Source: Haematococcus lacustris (lineage: Eukaryota > Chlorophyta > Chlorophyceae > Chlamydomonadales > Haematococcaceae). Taken from it: 64,000 nucleotides of DNA. The stretch spans positions 15,162,280 to 15,226,279 of the forward strand of contig JASKMD010000029.1 of NCBI GenBank assembly GCA_030144725.1, read 5' to 3'. The notes beneath the pieces were generated by a model, which had not been told where the DNA came from, did no database searches, and saw only the letters and a list, made by a program, of their open reading frames with translations. How positions within the stretch are numbered: the stretch's first letter is position 1; the number at the start of each line of letters is the position of its first letter. This document shows, in pieces, positions 33,077-47,917 of the stretch. A program made the translations under genes and the position numbers.

Positions 33077-36000
33077 TGAAGCCCGCCCCGCCCCGCCCCG
33101 CCCCGCCCCGCCCCGCCCCGCCCCGCCCCGCCCCGCCCCGCCCCGCCCCGCCCCGCCCCGCCCCGCCCCGCCCCGCCCCGCCCCGCCCCGCCCCGCCCCG
33201 CCCCGCCCCGCCCCGCCCCGCCCCGCCCCGCCCCGCCCCGCCCCGCCCCGCCCCGCCCCGCCCCGCCCCGCCCCGCCCCGCCCCGCCCCGCCCCGCCCCG
33301 CCCCGCCCCGCCCCGCCCCGCCCCGCCCCGCCCCGCCCCGCCCCGCCCCGCCCCGCCCCGCCCCGCCCCGCCCCGCCCCGCCCCGCCCCGCCCCGCCCCG
33401 CCCCGCCCCGCCCCGCCCCGCCCCGCCCCGCCCCGCCCCGCCCCGCCCCGCCCCGCCCCGCCCCGCCCCGCCCCGCCCCGCCCCGCCCCGCCCCGCCCCG
33501 CCCCCGCCCCGCCCCGCCCCGCCCCGCCCCGCCCCGCCCCGCCCCGCCCCGCCCCGCCCCGCCCCGCCCCGCCCCGCCCCGCCCCGCCCCGCCCCGCCCC
33601 GCCCCGCCCCGCCCCGCCCCGCCCCGCCCCGCCCCGCCCCGCCCCGCCCCGCCCCGCCCCGCCCCGCCCCGCCCCGCCCCGCCCCGCCCCGCCCCGCCCC
33701 GCCCCGCCCCGCCCCGCCCCGCCCCGCCCCGCCCCGCCCCGCCCCGCCCCGCCCCGCCCCGCCCCGCCCCGCCCCGCCCCGCCCCGCCCCGCCCCGCCCC
33801 GCCCCGCCCCGCCCCGCCCCGCCCCGCCCCGCCCCGCCCCGCCCCGCCCCGCCCCGCCCCGCCCCGCCCCGCCCCGCCCCGCCCCGCCCCGCCCCGCCCC
33901 GCCCCGCCCCGCCCCGCCCCGCCCCGCCCCGCCCCGCCCCGCCCCGCCCCGCCCCGCCCCGCCCCGCCCCGCCCCGCCCCGCCCCGCCCCGCCCCGCCCC
34001 GCCCCGCCCCGCCCCGCCCCGCCCCGCCCCGCCCCGCCCCGCCCCGCCCCGCCCCGCCCCGCCCCGCCCCGCCCCGCCCCGCCCCGCCCCGCCCCGCCCC
34101 GCCCCGCCCCGCCCCGCCCCGCCCCGCCCCGCCCCGCCCCGCCCCGCCCCGCCCCGCCCCGCCCCGCCCCGCCCCGCCCCGCCCCGCCCCGCCCCGCCCC
34201 GCCCCGCCCCGCCCCGCCCCGCCCCGCCCCGCCCCGCCCCGCCCCGCCCCGCCCCGCCCCGCCCCGCCCCGCCCCGCCCCGCCCCGCCCCGCCCCGCCCC
34301 GCCCCGCCCCGCCCCGCCCCGCCCCGCCCCGCCCCGCCCCGCCCCGCCCCGCCCCGCCCCGCCCCGCCCCGCCCCGCCCCGCCCCGCCCCGCCCCGCCCC
34401 GCCCCGCCCCGCCCCGCCCCGCCCCGCCCCGCCCCGCCCCGCCCCGCCCCGCCCCGCCCCGCCCCGCCCCGCCCCGCCCCGCCCCGCCCCGCCCCGCCCC
34501 GCCCCGCCCCGCCCCGCCCCGCCCCGCCCCGCCCCGCCCCGCCCCGCCCCGCCCCGCCCCGCCCCGCCCCGCCCCGCCCCGCCCCGCCCCGCCCCGCCCC
34601 GCCCCGCCCCGCCCCGCCCCGCCCCGCCCCGCCCCGCCCCGCCCCGCCCCGCCCCGCCCCGCCCCGCCCCGCCCCGCCCCGCCCCGCCCCGCCCCGCCCC
34701 GCCCCGCCCCGCCCCGCCCCGCCCCGCCCCGCCCCGCCCCGCCCCGCCCCGCCCCGCCCCGCCCCGCCCCGCCCCGCCCCGCCCCGCCCCGCCCCGCCCC
34801 GCCCCGCCCCGCCCCGCCCCGCCCCGCCCCGCCCCGCCCCGCCCCGCCCCGCCCCGCCCCGCCCCGCCCCGCCCCGCCCCGCCCCGCCCCGCCCCGCCCC
34901 GCCCCGCCCCGCCCCGCCCCGCCCCGCCCCGCCCCGCCCCGCCCCGCCCCGCCCCGCCCCGCCCCGCCCCGCCCCGCCCCGCCCCGCCCCGCCCCGCCCC
35001 GCCCCGCCCCGCCCCGCCCCGCCCCGCCCCGCCCCGCCCCGCCCCGCCCCGCCCCGCCCCGCCCCGCCCCGCCCCGCCCCGCCCCGCCCCGCCCCGCCCC
35101 GCCCCGCCCCGCCCCGCCCCGCCCCGCCCCGCCCCGCCCCGCCCCGCCCCGCCCCGCCCCGCCCCGCCCCGCCCCGCCCCGCCCCGCCCCGCCCCGCCCC
35201 GCCCCGCCCCGCCCCGCCCCGCCCCGCCCCGCCCCGCCCCGCCCCGCCCCGCCCCGCCCCGCCCCGCCCCGCCCCGCCCCGCCCCGCCCCGCCCCGCCCC
35301 GCCCCGCCCCGCCCCGCCCCGCCCCGCCCCGCCCCGCCCCGCCCCGCCCCGCCCCGCCCCGCCCCGCCCCGCCCCGCCCCGCCCCGCCCCGCCCCGCCCC
35401 GCCCCGCCCCGCCCCGCCCCGCCCCGCCCCGCCCCGCCCCGCCCCGCCCCGCCCCGCCCCGCCCCGCCCCGCCCCGCCCCGCCCCGCCCCGCCCCGCCCC
35501 GCCCCGCCCCGCCCCGCCCCGCCCCGCCCCGCCCCGCCCCGCCCCGCCCCGCCCCGCCCCGCCCCGCCCCGCCCCGCCCCGCCCCGCCCCGCCCCGCCCC
35601 GCCCCGCCCCGCCCCGCCCCGCCCCGCCCCGCCCCGCCCCGCCCCGCCCCGCCCCGCCCCGCCCCGCCCCGCCCCGCCCCGCCCCGCCCCGCCCCGCCCC
35701 GCCCCGCCCCGCCCCGCCCCGCCCCGCCCCGCCCCGCCCCGCCCCGCCCCGCCCCGCCCCGCCCCGCCCCGCCCCGCCCCGCCCCGCCCCGCCCCGCCCC
35801 GCCCCGCCCCGCCCCGCCCCGCCCCGCCCCGCCCCGCCCCGCCCCGCCCCGCCCCGCCCCGCCCCGCCCCGCCCCGCCCCGCCCCGCCCCGCCCCGCCCC
35901 GCCCCGCCCCGCCCCGCCCCGCCCCGCCCCGCCCCGCCCCGCCCCGCCCCGCCCCGCCCCGCCCCGCCCCGCCCCGCCCCGCCCCGCCCCGCCCCGCCCC

Positions 36001-36218
36001 GCCCCGCCCCGCCCCGCCCCGCCCCGCCCCGCCCCGCCCCGCCCCGCCCCGCCCCGCCCCGCCCCGCCCCGCCCCGCCCCGCCCCGCCCCGCCCCGCCCC
36101 GCCCCGCCCCGCCCCGCCCCGCCCCGCCCCGCCCCGCCCCGCCCCGCCCCGCCCCGCCCCGCCCCGCCCCGCCCCGCCCCGCCCCGCCCCGCCCCGCCCC
36201 GCCCCGCCCCGCCCCGCC
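33077..36218. repeat. CCCCG pentanucleotide mega-array
   Basis: Roughly 628 tandem copies of CCCCG (GGGGC on the minus strand), with one visible irregularity, an extra C near 33503. On the minus strand it lies just upstream of a Fanzor-C exon acceptor. Open frames in several phases exist only because a 5-bp unit without stops keeps every frame open. Confidence 0.97.
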
Positions 36219-36315
36219 CCAGCTGGTCAGCATGGGGTCGAACCTATCAGACTTATCACTTTCCCAACAGACCACTGGGCACCTCATCAAAACTAACAGC
36301 TTAATGCTTTGGAAG

Positions 36316-37138
36316 GCTGACAGCCTGTGTAAACATGCTAGGCCCTATGGGTTGTTGCGGGCCCGGCCATCATTACACGCCAGTACTCTGCAGCCCGGTG
36401 CAGCCTCTGCCTGACCTTGAGCAGCCGGTCATTGACCAGCTTGTAGCCCTGCTGGTACTCCTTGCCAACACGGGGCAGCGCCTTCAGGCCCTCATAGCTG
36501 CACAGCTCAAGGGGACGCTGCTTGCTCTCCCCAATGCGTTGGAAGTTCAGGCAGGGGTTGGTGTCCCGGTCTAGCCACCTGCCCCAAGGGGGAGCCTGGG
36601 GTAGTTGCACTGGGCCAGGTGGGGCCTGGGCAGGGGGCTGGTCCTGGGCTGGTGGGGGTGGCTCCTGGGCTGGGGCAGTGGCAGGGGGGTCATGGGCAGG
36701 TGGGTGCTGAGCAAGGAGGGCCTGGGCAGGTGGGTGCTGAGCTGGGGGAGGGGGAGGGGGAGGGGGGTTGGGCGGCACCTCATGGCACCACTTCAGGCCC
36801 CGCACATCCTTAGCATGCCGCAGGCTCCAGGCTGGGCGCAATAGCCACTGGTTAACCTGGCCTGCTGGGGGCACCCAGTCTGCGGGCCTTGGCCGGTCAT
36901 CTGGCAGGTGCAGCTCACAAGGCTGGCGGGCATGCACTGACGAGCTGACACGGGTGGTGCGGAACTCATCCACGATCACCAGCCTGTCAGGTCGGGCCAG
37001 GCCAGGCCTGCTAGGCTGCTCCACCACCCTGCGAAACCCCTCCCGCACCGCCCCCGCCTTCCACCCACCCTGGCTGAAGTTGCCCGCTCCCAGGTACACC
37101 GCAACTCCCCTCTCTTGGTGGTAGTGCTGGCGTGACAC
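36316..37138 (-). pseudogene. Fanzor-B copy, RuvC-II to RuvC-III
   Basis: The minus strand reads YHQERGVAVYLGAGNFSQGG, RLVIVDEFRTTRVSS (RuvC-II-like Glu), RPAWSLRHAKDVRGLKWC, a long proline-rich insert, GRWLDRDTNPCLNFQ (RuvC-III-like Asp) and RLHRAAEYWR. A 1-bp deletion relative to the 19.7-kb copy changes the last residues (GIDGRARNNP there, VMMAGPATTHRA here). Upstream on the same strand are a short possible exon and then the TGACCC array; RuvC-I is absent. Confidence 0.65.
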
Positions 37139-37149
37139 TCACTTCATCC

Positions 37150-39080
37150 CATTCACCACCTGCAGGTCAGGGTCAAGGTCAGGGTCAGGGTCAGGGTCAG
37201 GTCAGGTCAGGTCAGGTCAGGTCAGGTCAGGTCAGGTCAGGTCAGGTCAGGTCAGGTCAGGTCAGGTCAGGTCAGGTCAGGTCAGGTCAGGTCAGGTCAG
37301 GTCAGGTCAGGTCAGGTCAGGTCAGGTCAGGTCAGGTCAGGTCAGGTCAGGTCAGGTCAGGTCAGGTCGGGTCAGGGTCAGGGTCAAGGTCAGGGTCAGG
37401 GTCAGGGTCAGGGTCAGGTCAGGTCAGGTCAGGTCAGGTCAGGTCAGGTCAGGTCAGGTCAGGTCAGGTCAGGTCAGGTCAGGTCAGGTCAGGTCAGGTC
37501 AGGTCAGGTCAGGTCAGGTCAGGTCAGGTCAGGTCAGGTCAGGTCAGGTCAGGTCAGGTCAGGTCAGGTCAGGTCAGGTCGGGTCAGGTCGGGTCGGGTC
37601 GGGTCGGGTCGGGTCAGGGTCAGGGTCAGGGTCAGGGTCAGGGTCAGGGTCAGGGTCAGGGTCAGGGTCAGGGTCAGGGTCAGGGTCAGGGTCAGGGTCA
37701 GGGTCAGGGTCAGGGTCAGGGTCAGGGTCAGGGTCAGGGTCAGGGTCAGGGTCAGGGTCAGGGTCAGGGTCAGGGTCAGGGTCAGGGTCAGGGTCAGGGT
37801 CAGGGTCAGGGTCAGGGTCAGGGTCAGGGTCAGGGTCAGGGTCAGGGTCAGGGTCAGGGTCAGGGTCAGGGTCAGGGTCAGGGTCAGGGTCAGGGTCAGG
37901 GTCAGGGTCAGGGTCAGGGTCAGGGTCAGGGTCAGGGTCAGGGTCAGGGTCAGGGTCAGGGTCAGGGTCAGGGTCAGGGTCAGGGTCAGGGTCAGGGTCA
38001 GGGTCAGGGTCAGGGTCAGGGTCAGGGTCAGGGTCAGGGTCAGGGTCAGGGTCAGGGTCAGGGTCAGGGTCAGGGTCAGGGTCAGGGTCAGGGTCAGGGT
38101 CAGGGTCAGGGTCAGGGTCAGGGTCAGGGTCAGGGTCAGGGTCAGGGTCAGGGTCAGGGTCAGGGTCAGGGTCAGGGTCAGGGTCAGGGTCAGGGTCAGG
38201 GTCAGGGTCAGGGTCAGGGTCAGGGTCAGGGTCAGGGTCAGGGTCAGGGTCAGGGTCAGGGTCAGGGTCAGGGTCAGGGTCAGGGTCAGGGTCAGGGTCA
38301 GGGTCAGGGTCAGGGTCAGGGTCAGGGTCAGGGTCAGGGTCAGGGTCAGGGTCAGGGTCAGGGTCAGGGTCAGGGTCAGGGTCAGGGTCAGGGTCAGGGT
38401 CAGGGTCAGGGTCAGGGTCAGGGTCAGGGTCAGGGTCAGGGTCAGGGTCAGGGTCAGGGTCAGGGTCAGGGTCAGGGTCAGGGTCAGGGTCAGGGTCAGG
38501 GTCAGGGTCAGGGTCAGGGTCAGGGTCAGGGTCAGGGTCAGGGTCAGGGTCAGGGTCAGGGTCAGGGTCAGGGTCAGGGTCAGGGTCAGGGTCAGGGTCA
38601 GGGTCAGGGTCAGGGTCAGGGTCAGGGTCAGGGTCAGGGTCAGGGTCAGGGTCAGGGTCAGGGTCAGGGTCAGGGTCAGGGTCAGGGTCAGGGTCAGGGT
38701 CAGGGTCAGGGTCAGGGTCAGGGTCAGGGTCAGGGTCAGGGTCAGGGTCAGGGTCAGGGTCAGGGTCAGGGTCAGGGTCAGGGTCAGGGTCAGGGTCAGG
38801 GTCAGGGTCAGGGTCAGGGTCAGGGTCAGGGTCAGGGTCAGGGTCAGGGTCAGGGTCAGGGTCAGGGTCAGGGTCAGGGTCAGGGTCAGGGTCAGGGTCA
38901 GGGTCAGGGTCAGGGTCAGGGTCAGGGTCAGGGTCAGGGTCAGGGTCAGGGTCAGGGTCAGGGCCAGGGTCAGGGCCAGGGTCAGGGTCAGGGTCAGGGT
39001 CAGGGTCAGGGTCAGGGTCAGGGTCAGGGTCAGGGTCAGGGTCAGGGTCAGGGTCAGGGTCAGGGTCAGGGTCAGGGTCA
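37150..39080. repeat. GGTCA pentamer / GGGTCA hexamer mega-array
   Basis: Two pure GTCAG pentamer blocks (about 37196-37366 and 37417-37580) are separated by a short GGGTCA patch. A GGGTCG transition (about 37575-37612) leads to roughly 240 nearly perfect GGGTCA hexamers. Two T-to-C variants sit near 38964 and 38976. On the minus strand it runs as TGACC(C) into a CTGCAG acceptor beside Fanzor-B, and on its other side starts about 50 bp after the donor of module X exon 1. Confidence 0.97.
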
Positions 39081-39089
39081 GCGTCGTCA

Positions 39090-39275
39090 GTTAGCTTCGG
39101 GGCCTTCCCTCAAGCTTAGTGGCTTACCAGCTGCGGAGGGTGCGGGGGAGACGGCGCGCTTGCGGTTCCTTTTTGGAGACATCACAGGGACTGAGCAAAA
39201 CCATCGGAGCGGAGTGGCCGTGCTGGGAGGTGCATCAAATCGCCGTCCAACCGGAGAGCCGGCAATCGAAGTGGG
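39090..39275 (-). repeat. Module X, copy 2 (basic first exon)
   Basis: 39182-39128 encodes MSPKRNRKRAVSPAPSAA with the same 55-nt length and donor as 28875-28821. The surrounding 180 bp matches 28785-28960. The remainder of X (gaagtgagatccatcacata) resumes at 41661 after the inserted transposon. Confidence 0.6.
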
Positions 39276-39282
39276 CTTGAAC

Positions 39283-41301
39283 TGCCCCTGTCAAGCTACT
39301 ACTACGCGGTGGGCTAGCTACACCACAGCTGCCGCATCGGTGATCCGTGTATGGCGGGTTGCCGGGGAGGCTGTGGCACGTGTGGTGGAGGGCCAAAGGG
39401 AGCGGTCCCCACCCTGGGCGGTCACGCTCAGTGGCTACTTCAAGGACACTGACCTGCTGCTGAAGATTTGCGTGGTGGCGGTAGTGGGCAAGTCTTTGCT
39501 TCAGCCGGAACTCCTGTGGGCAAGTCAGCATGATGGCTTGCATGCGTTCGAGTTGTATCGGCATACCCAAGATGTGCAGACCAGCCTGTCACAGACGTGG
39601 ACCAACAGCTCACAGCTCCTATCAGACATGCAAGGCCAGTTGCAGCACTTGGTGCCAGGTCAGCAGCGACAGCAACAGAAGCACCAACTGCTCACGTACT
39701 TGCAGGTGCATTGCCGGGCCATGTCAAGCTACTACGAACAGCACGTCCAGATGCATAATGCCCTGCCCGGCCTCTTTGCAGCTCTTGGCAGCTCTGACAC
39801 TACAACGCGTTGGGAGGCAGCCCAAGAGGTGGTTAGCCATGCAGAGAGGATGCAGCAACAACAGGAAGACCAGCAGCAACAGCAGGAAGTGGAGCAGCAA
39901 CAGAAGAGGACAGGGCAGCGGCTGCCAATGTGTGACTCTCGTGTGTGGAACGCACATGGCACATGGGAGAAGCATGCAAAGCAGATCCGTGCCATGGCCG
40001 ACATGCAAGAGCTGAGTGAGCAGGACCAGCAACAACTGCAATTGCATCTGGAGGTGTATTACCTTGCCTGCCCAATATCCAATGCCCCTGTGGAGTCCCT
40101 GCTGCAGCTACTCAAGCATGGGACGGGCATGTTCATGGAGCTGCCAGCTTTGCTTGAGCTCATGTCCATGCGTACCCACAGCGAGGCTGTTGACGTCGTG
40201 GACGTGCTTGACTTTGCACAGCGGCTGCCAGAGCTACGCAAGGAAGTGCGGCGTGAAGAGGCAGCAGCAGCTAGGGAACGACGGACAGCAAAGGCGGAGA
40301 TGAAAGCAGCAGCTGCAACTCATAGGGTGGGGCAGGTGGTGGTTGATGTGGGGGACCATGAGGGGCAGCATAGACTGCAAGCAGCATATGCTCTGACCTA
40401 CGATGGGCGCGATTACAGCCACACCACCCTTGAGGAGGCTCAGAAGCTATCAGTTAGGGAGCTGCAAGCTTACCTCCGCTTCCACCATCAGGAGGTCATG
40501 AAAGGGTGGTTGAAGCCCAAGCTAAAGGGTCTTGTCATGGCCCACATTCGCAACACAGTGGCCGGCTTGCATGGGGATGAGCAGGGGGCAGGTGCAGGTC
40601 CTGGTGCTGGTGCTGGTGCTGGGCTGCCCACCCCTCCTGCTGCCCCCCCCTGGCAGCAGCTGTCAGCTGCTGCTGGTGCCGCTCCTGGGCTGCCCACCCC
40701 TCCTGCTGCCCCCCCCTGGCAGCAGCTGGCAGCTGCTGCTGGTGCCGCTCCTGGGCTGCCCACCCCTCCTGCTGCCCCCCCCTGGCAGCAGCTGGCAGCT
40801 GCTGCTGGTGCTGCTCCTGGGCTGCCCACCCCTCCTGCTGCCCCCCCCTGGCAGCAGCTGTCAGCTGCTGCTGGTGCCGCTCCTGGGCTGCCCACCCCTC
40901 CTGCTGCCCCCCCCTGGCAGCAGCTGTCAGCTGCTGCTGGTGCCGCTCCTGGGCTGCCCACCCCTCCTGCTGCCCACCCCTGGCAGCAGCTGGCAGCTGC
41001 TGCTGGTGCCGCTCCTGGGCTGCCCACCCCTCCTGCTGCCCCCCCCTGGCAGCAGCTGGCAGCTGCTGCTGGTGCCGCCCCTGGCATGCTCACCCCTCCA
41101 TCTGAGCAGCAGGGGACCACAGCGGAGCTGAACACGAGTTCGACACGCAAGCGGGGGGCAGGCGGGAGGGATCGGACCCAACATGTCGAGGAAGGTAATA
41201 TAGCAATGGCATACACACCTTGTGAGGCATTGCAGAGTGGCCAGGCCAACAGTACTGCTCACGAAGGGGTCAAGCATCGCAGCAACCTTGCATATTTATG
41301 A
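39283..41301 (+). CDS. Transposase-like protein, N-terminally truncated
   Basis: After the array the plus frame reads NCPCQATTTRWASYTTAAAS, a TRW-type motif as in regions flanking hAT catalytic cores, then a long helical, Gln-rich part with heptad character (LLSDMQGQLQHLVPGQQRQQ). A SAP-like segment follows (LSVRELQAYLRFHHQEVM), then seven or so 22-residue Pro/Ala repeats with WQQL, then STRKRGAGGRDRTQHVE. The same C-terminus is seen on the minus strand at 50060-50330 in copy 2. No complete DDE core is visible and no natural start exists; the frame only appears to begin in the array. The hAT assignment comes from termini and TRW motif and is tentative. Confidence 0.4.
   Translation, partial: CPCQATTTRWASYTTAAASVIRVWRVAGEAVARVVEGQRERSPPWAVTLSGYFKDTDLLLKICVVAVVGKSLLQPELLWASQHDGLHAFELYRHTQDVQTSLSQTWTNSSQLLSDMQGQLQHLVPGQQRQQQKHQLLTYLQVHCRAMSSYYEQHVQMHNALPGLFAALGSSDTTTRWEAAQEVVSHAERMQQQQEDQQQQQEVEQQQKRTGQRLPMCDSRVWNAHGTWEKHAKQIRAMADMQELSEQDQQQLQLHLEVYYLACPISNAPVESLLQLLKHGTGMFMELPALLELMSMRTHSEAVDVVDVLDFAQRLPELRKEVRREEAAAARERRTAKAEMKAAAATHRVGQVVVDVGDHEGQHRLQAAYALTYDGRDYSHTTLEEAQKLSVRELQAYLRFHHQEVMKGWLKPKLKGLVMAHIRNTVAGLHGDEQGAGAGPGAGAGAGLPTPPAAPPWQQLSAAAGAAPGLPTPPAAPPWQQLAAAAGAAPGLPTPPAAPPWQQLAAAAGAAPGLPTPPAAPPWQQLSAAAGAAPGLPTPPAAPPWQQLSAAAGAAPGLPTPPAAHPWQQLAAAAGAAPGLPTPPAAPPWQQLAAAAGAAPGMLTPPSEQQGTTAELNTSSTRKRGAGGRDRTQHVEEGNIAMAYTPCEALQSGQANSTAHEGVKHRSNLAYL
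40615..41085 (+). repeat. 66-bp coding minisatellite
   Basis: About seven tandem copies of a unit encoding GLPTPPAAPPWQQLAAAAGA plus AP. A shorter version with two copies is present in the hAT-like copy at 50160-50300 on the minus strand. Confidence 0.85.
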
Positions 41302-41900
41302 GCATGGGTGGAGGGGCGCTGTTACATCGGTTTGGCATGCCATGTGAGCCGTTTTGACAGCGGCGACTGTCCCTCACTATGTGCAGGTGCTCCTGGGCCA
41401 CGTCGGTCGCGGCGGTCTCTCGCGGCGAGGCCCGCATGAGCAAAAAGTGCACGGATTTGAATGTGAAGATTTGAGCCGCCATAGCACCCAGCACACTGCA
41501 CAGTATTTAATGATACAAGCTGCACCGCATAGCTGAAAGAGTCCTCTATCCAGGCATGTGCGAAGCATAAATAGAAACCACGTGGCTGAGACGCGGCGTC
41601 GTTTTGATTACCAGGGGTCAGTTTCCTGTCATTTTCTGTTAGTTGGGGACACCTGACTTGAAGTGAGATCCATCACATATAAATTACAGGGTCTCATGAA
41701 GGGTCTCACGGGTCTCAGGAGGGAGCGATTGAACCCGTCGAAGTCAGCTGGGACTACAGCGGAACTATCACTACAGCGGAGGCGGCTTACAGTGCGGCAA
41801 GAAGTCGAACAAAGGAGGGGCAGCTGGACTTCACTGTTGCCGACTACGACAGACTGCACCACTCAGCCCCTCCCTCATCAGCCCTAAGGGTCTAACCAGA

Positions 41901-46375
<4,475 letters not shown>

Positions 46376-46399
46376 GGCCACATAGTCGCTGTTTTGAAT

Positions 46400-46790
46400 G
46401 GTTCGTAGAGGGGGGCGAGTAATGTCGTGCGAGTCGGTTTTGGCGGTTCCTGCCCTTTTTCACGGTGTACCATGCATCCAACCTTGTACTGCAGGTTGTA
46501 GACAAGGCGATGTAGGGTTTTGATAAGCTAAGATGCACCCAATAGGCTACTACACAGAAAGCAAGTGGAGGGCAAGGTTTCATACTCCGCCATTTGTGAC
46601 TTGATGAGCAGTTCCTGCTCTGCGCCCGGTATCCGGAAGGTGAAAGAAATGGCGCATATCCCCCCTGCAGCTAGGGGTGGCGTAATCTGCAGCCCGGGTT
46701 TTACGTGCGGACCATACATGAAACACATGCTCCCATTTGAGCAACAGCTTGGGCAGTGCCTGGTGTAAACATCACACTGCTATAGGCTAC
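46400..46790. other. Unassigned region upstream of the finger/UBA gene
   Basis: Open frames exist on both strands at 46528-46768 (minus: KPGLQITPPLAAGGICAISF), but I do not recognise either. The 5' part probably holds the promoter of the minus-strand gene. Confidence 0.3.
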
Positions 46791-47075
46791 TGGCTGTGTA
46801 GCTTCCTGGCTGCTGCGTAGGGCCTGTGGGGGCTTGCTGGGGGCCACTACTGGGCACCACATCAGGCCCCTCACTGCTGAGGTCACGCTGCTGGCTCCAG
46901 GCTGGGCACACTAGGCGGTGATGCACCTGCCCTGCTGGGGGCTTCCAGTCTGCAGGCCTGGTGGCCTGCGTTTGTTCAGCTGCCTCTCACAGGGCTGCTA
47001 GCCATTCACTGCTGAGCTGACCCGGCTGGTGCGGTGCTCATCCACAAGCTCATATACAAGTTTACAGGTACCAGC
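46790..47075 (-). pseudogene. Fanzor-A fragment (RuvC-II region)
   Basis: The minus strand reads YELVDEHRTSRVSSAVNG, interrupted by a stop, then after frame damage VRGLMWCPVVAPSKPPQ and SSQEATQP. It matches the middle of the copy at 4230-4500. Confidence 0.6.
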
Positions 47076-47917
47076 AGCTTTTCCTTGCTGGGTGGAGGCT
47101 AGTGCTATCAAAGGCCCAGTTGGGAGATCGTGGCTGGCCCACAAACAGCTGGAGTTTTGAGGTACTTTGCTGATGCACTGCGGCTGGGGCCTGCGCACCA
47201 GGGTGCAGCTCTGCACCAGCCACCTGTTGGACGCCAATGTATGCCCTTGTGAGGCTCTGCCACCACCTGCCACGGATGACATGCTTGGCGTCATGCTCTG
47301 CCATCACCTTGCTGCTTCATGCTCCGTGCTCCTGCTGTGGCCCTGTCTAACAAAGCCCCTACCCCTTCCCCCTCCTGCCAGTGATTGGCTAGCTCTACCA
47401 GTAGCCTTTCCCACCACCACCACCTGGAGGAGCTTCCAATGATATGCATGTCGTCACCTTTCCTAAGTGTGTGTTACTAGGATGAGCCCCATCTCGCCAA
47501 TTCCTCAACGCCGGCATTGGACACTGGCACCCATGGCCACAGCAACATGAGTTGAAGCTGCAGCAGCGTCATCCTACCTCCTCCAGCCCCTCCTTGAAGC
47601 TCAGCCTTTGAACCTTCCCCTCCTACCTCCCTTGGCCCCTCCGCCACCTGGACCCCTCATTGGTTACCCTACCTCCTCCAGCCCTCCTTCAAGCTCAGCT
47701 GTTACGTGACCATGCTGAGTATGTTACGTGACCATGCATCGCATGCGGACAAATATCTGAAAGGTCTCAGAGTCCCCTGTCAGAAATGTGTGAGTGGTGA
47801 GGTGTTCTAAGGCTGGGTCCGAATTCCAGGCAGGTGGACTACGCCCTGATCTGTGAAGGATACCTTAGAACACCGTTAGAACACCGATACCTTAGAACAC
47901 ACGAACGCAACATCAGC
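47076..47917. other. Mostly unassigned; LINE-flank repeat inside
   Basis: 47495-47570 matches 29200-29280 in reverse orientation. The rest is low-complexity C/T-rich sequence around 47570-47700 and short repeats of ccttagaacac near 47860-47900. No gene was recognised. Confidence 0.4.

Larger units (their letters stand above)
39276..41663 (+). mobile_element. hAT-like element copy 3, inserted in module X
   Basis: The right end TTGGGGACACCTGA (41643-41656) matches the other copies. CTTGAA occurs at both borders (39276-39281 and 41657-41662), consistent with a target duplication. The expected TCAGG left terminus is missing, so the left end is altered or truncated. Confidence 0.5.

Noticed and set aside
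32952..36296. A frame of over 1100 residues of PAPPR (or GAGRG on the other strand) repeats
   Set aside because: It exists only because a 5-bp unit without stop codons stays open in every frame. It starts in a Fanzor intron and ends just after the array.
37132..39080. QGQGQ-repeat protein fused to the transposase-like frame
   Set aside because: The hexamer repeat is open by chance and merely runs into the real frame after 39283. No start codon or splice evidence supports a fusion.
40488..41249. Long minus-strand frame with GAAPAAAASCCQGG repeats
   Set aside because: It is the antisense shadow of the 66-bp coding minisatellite.
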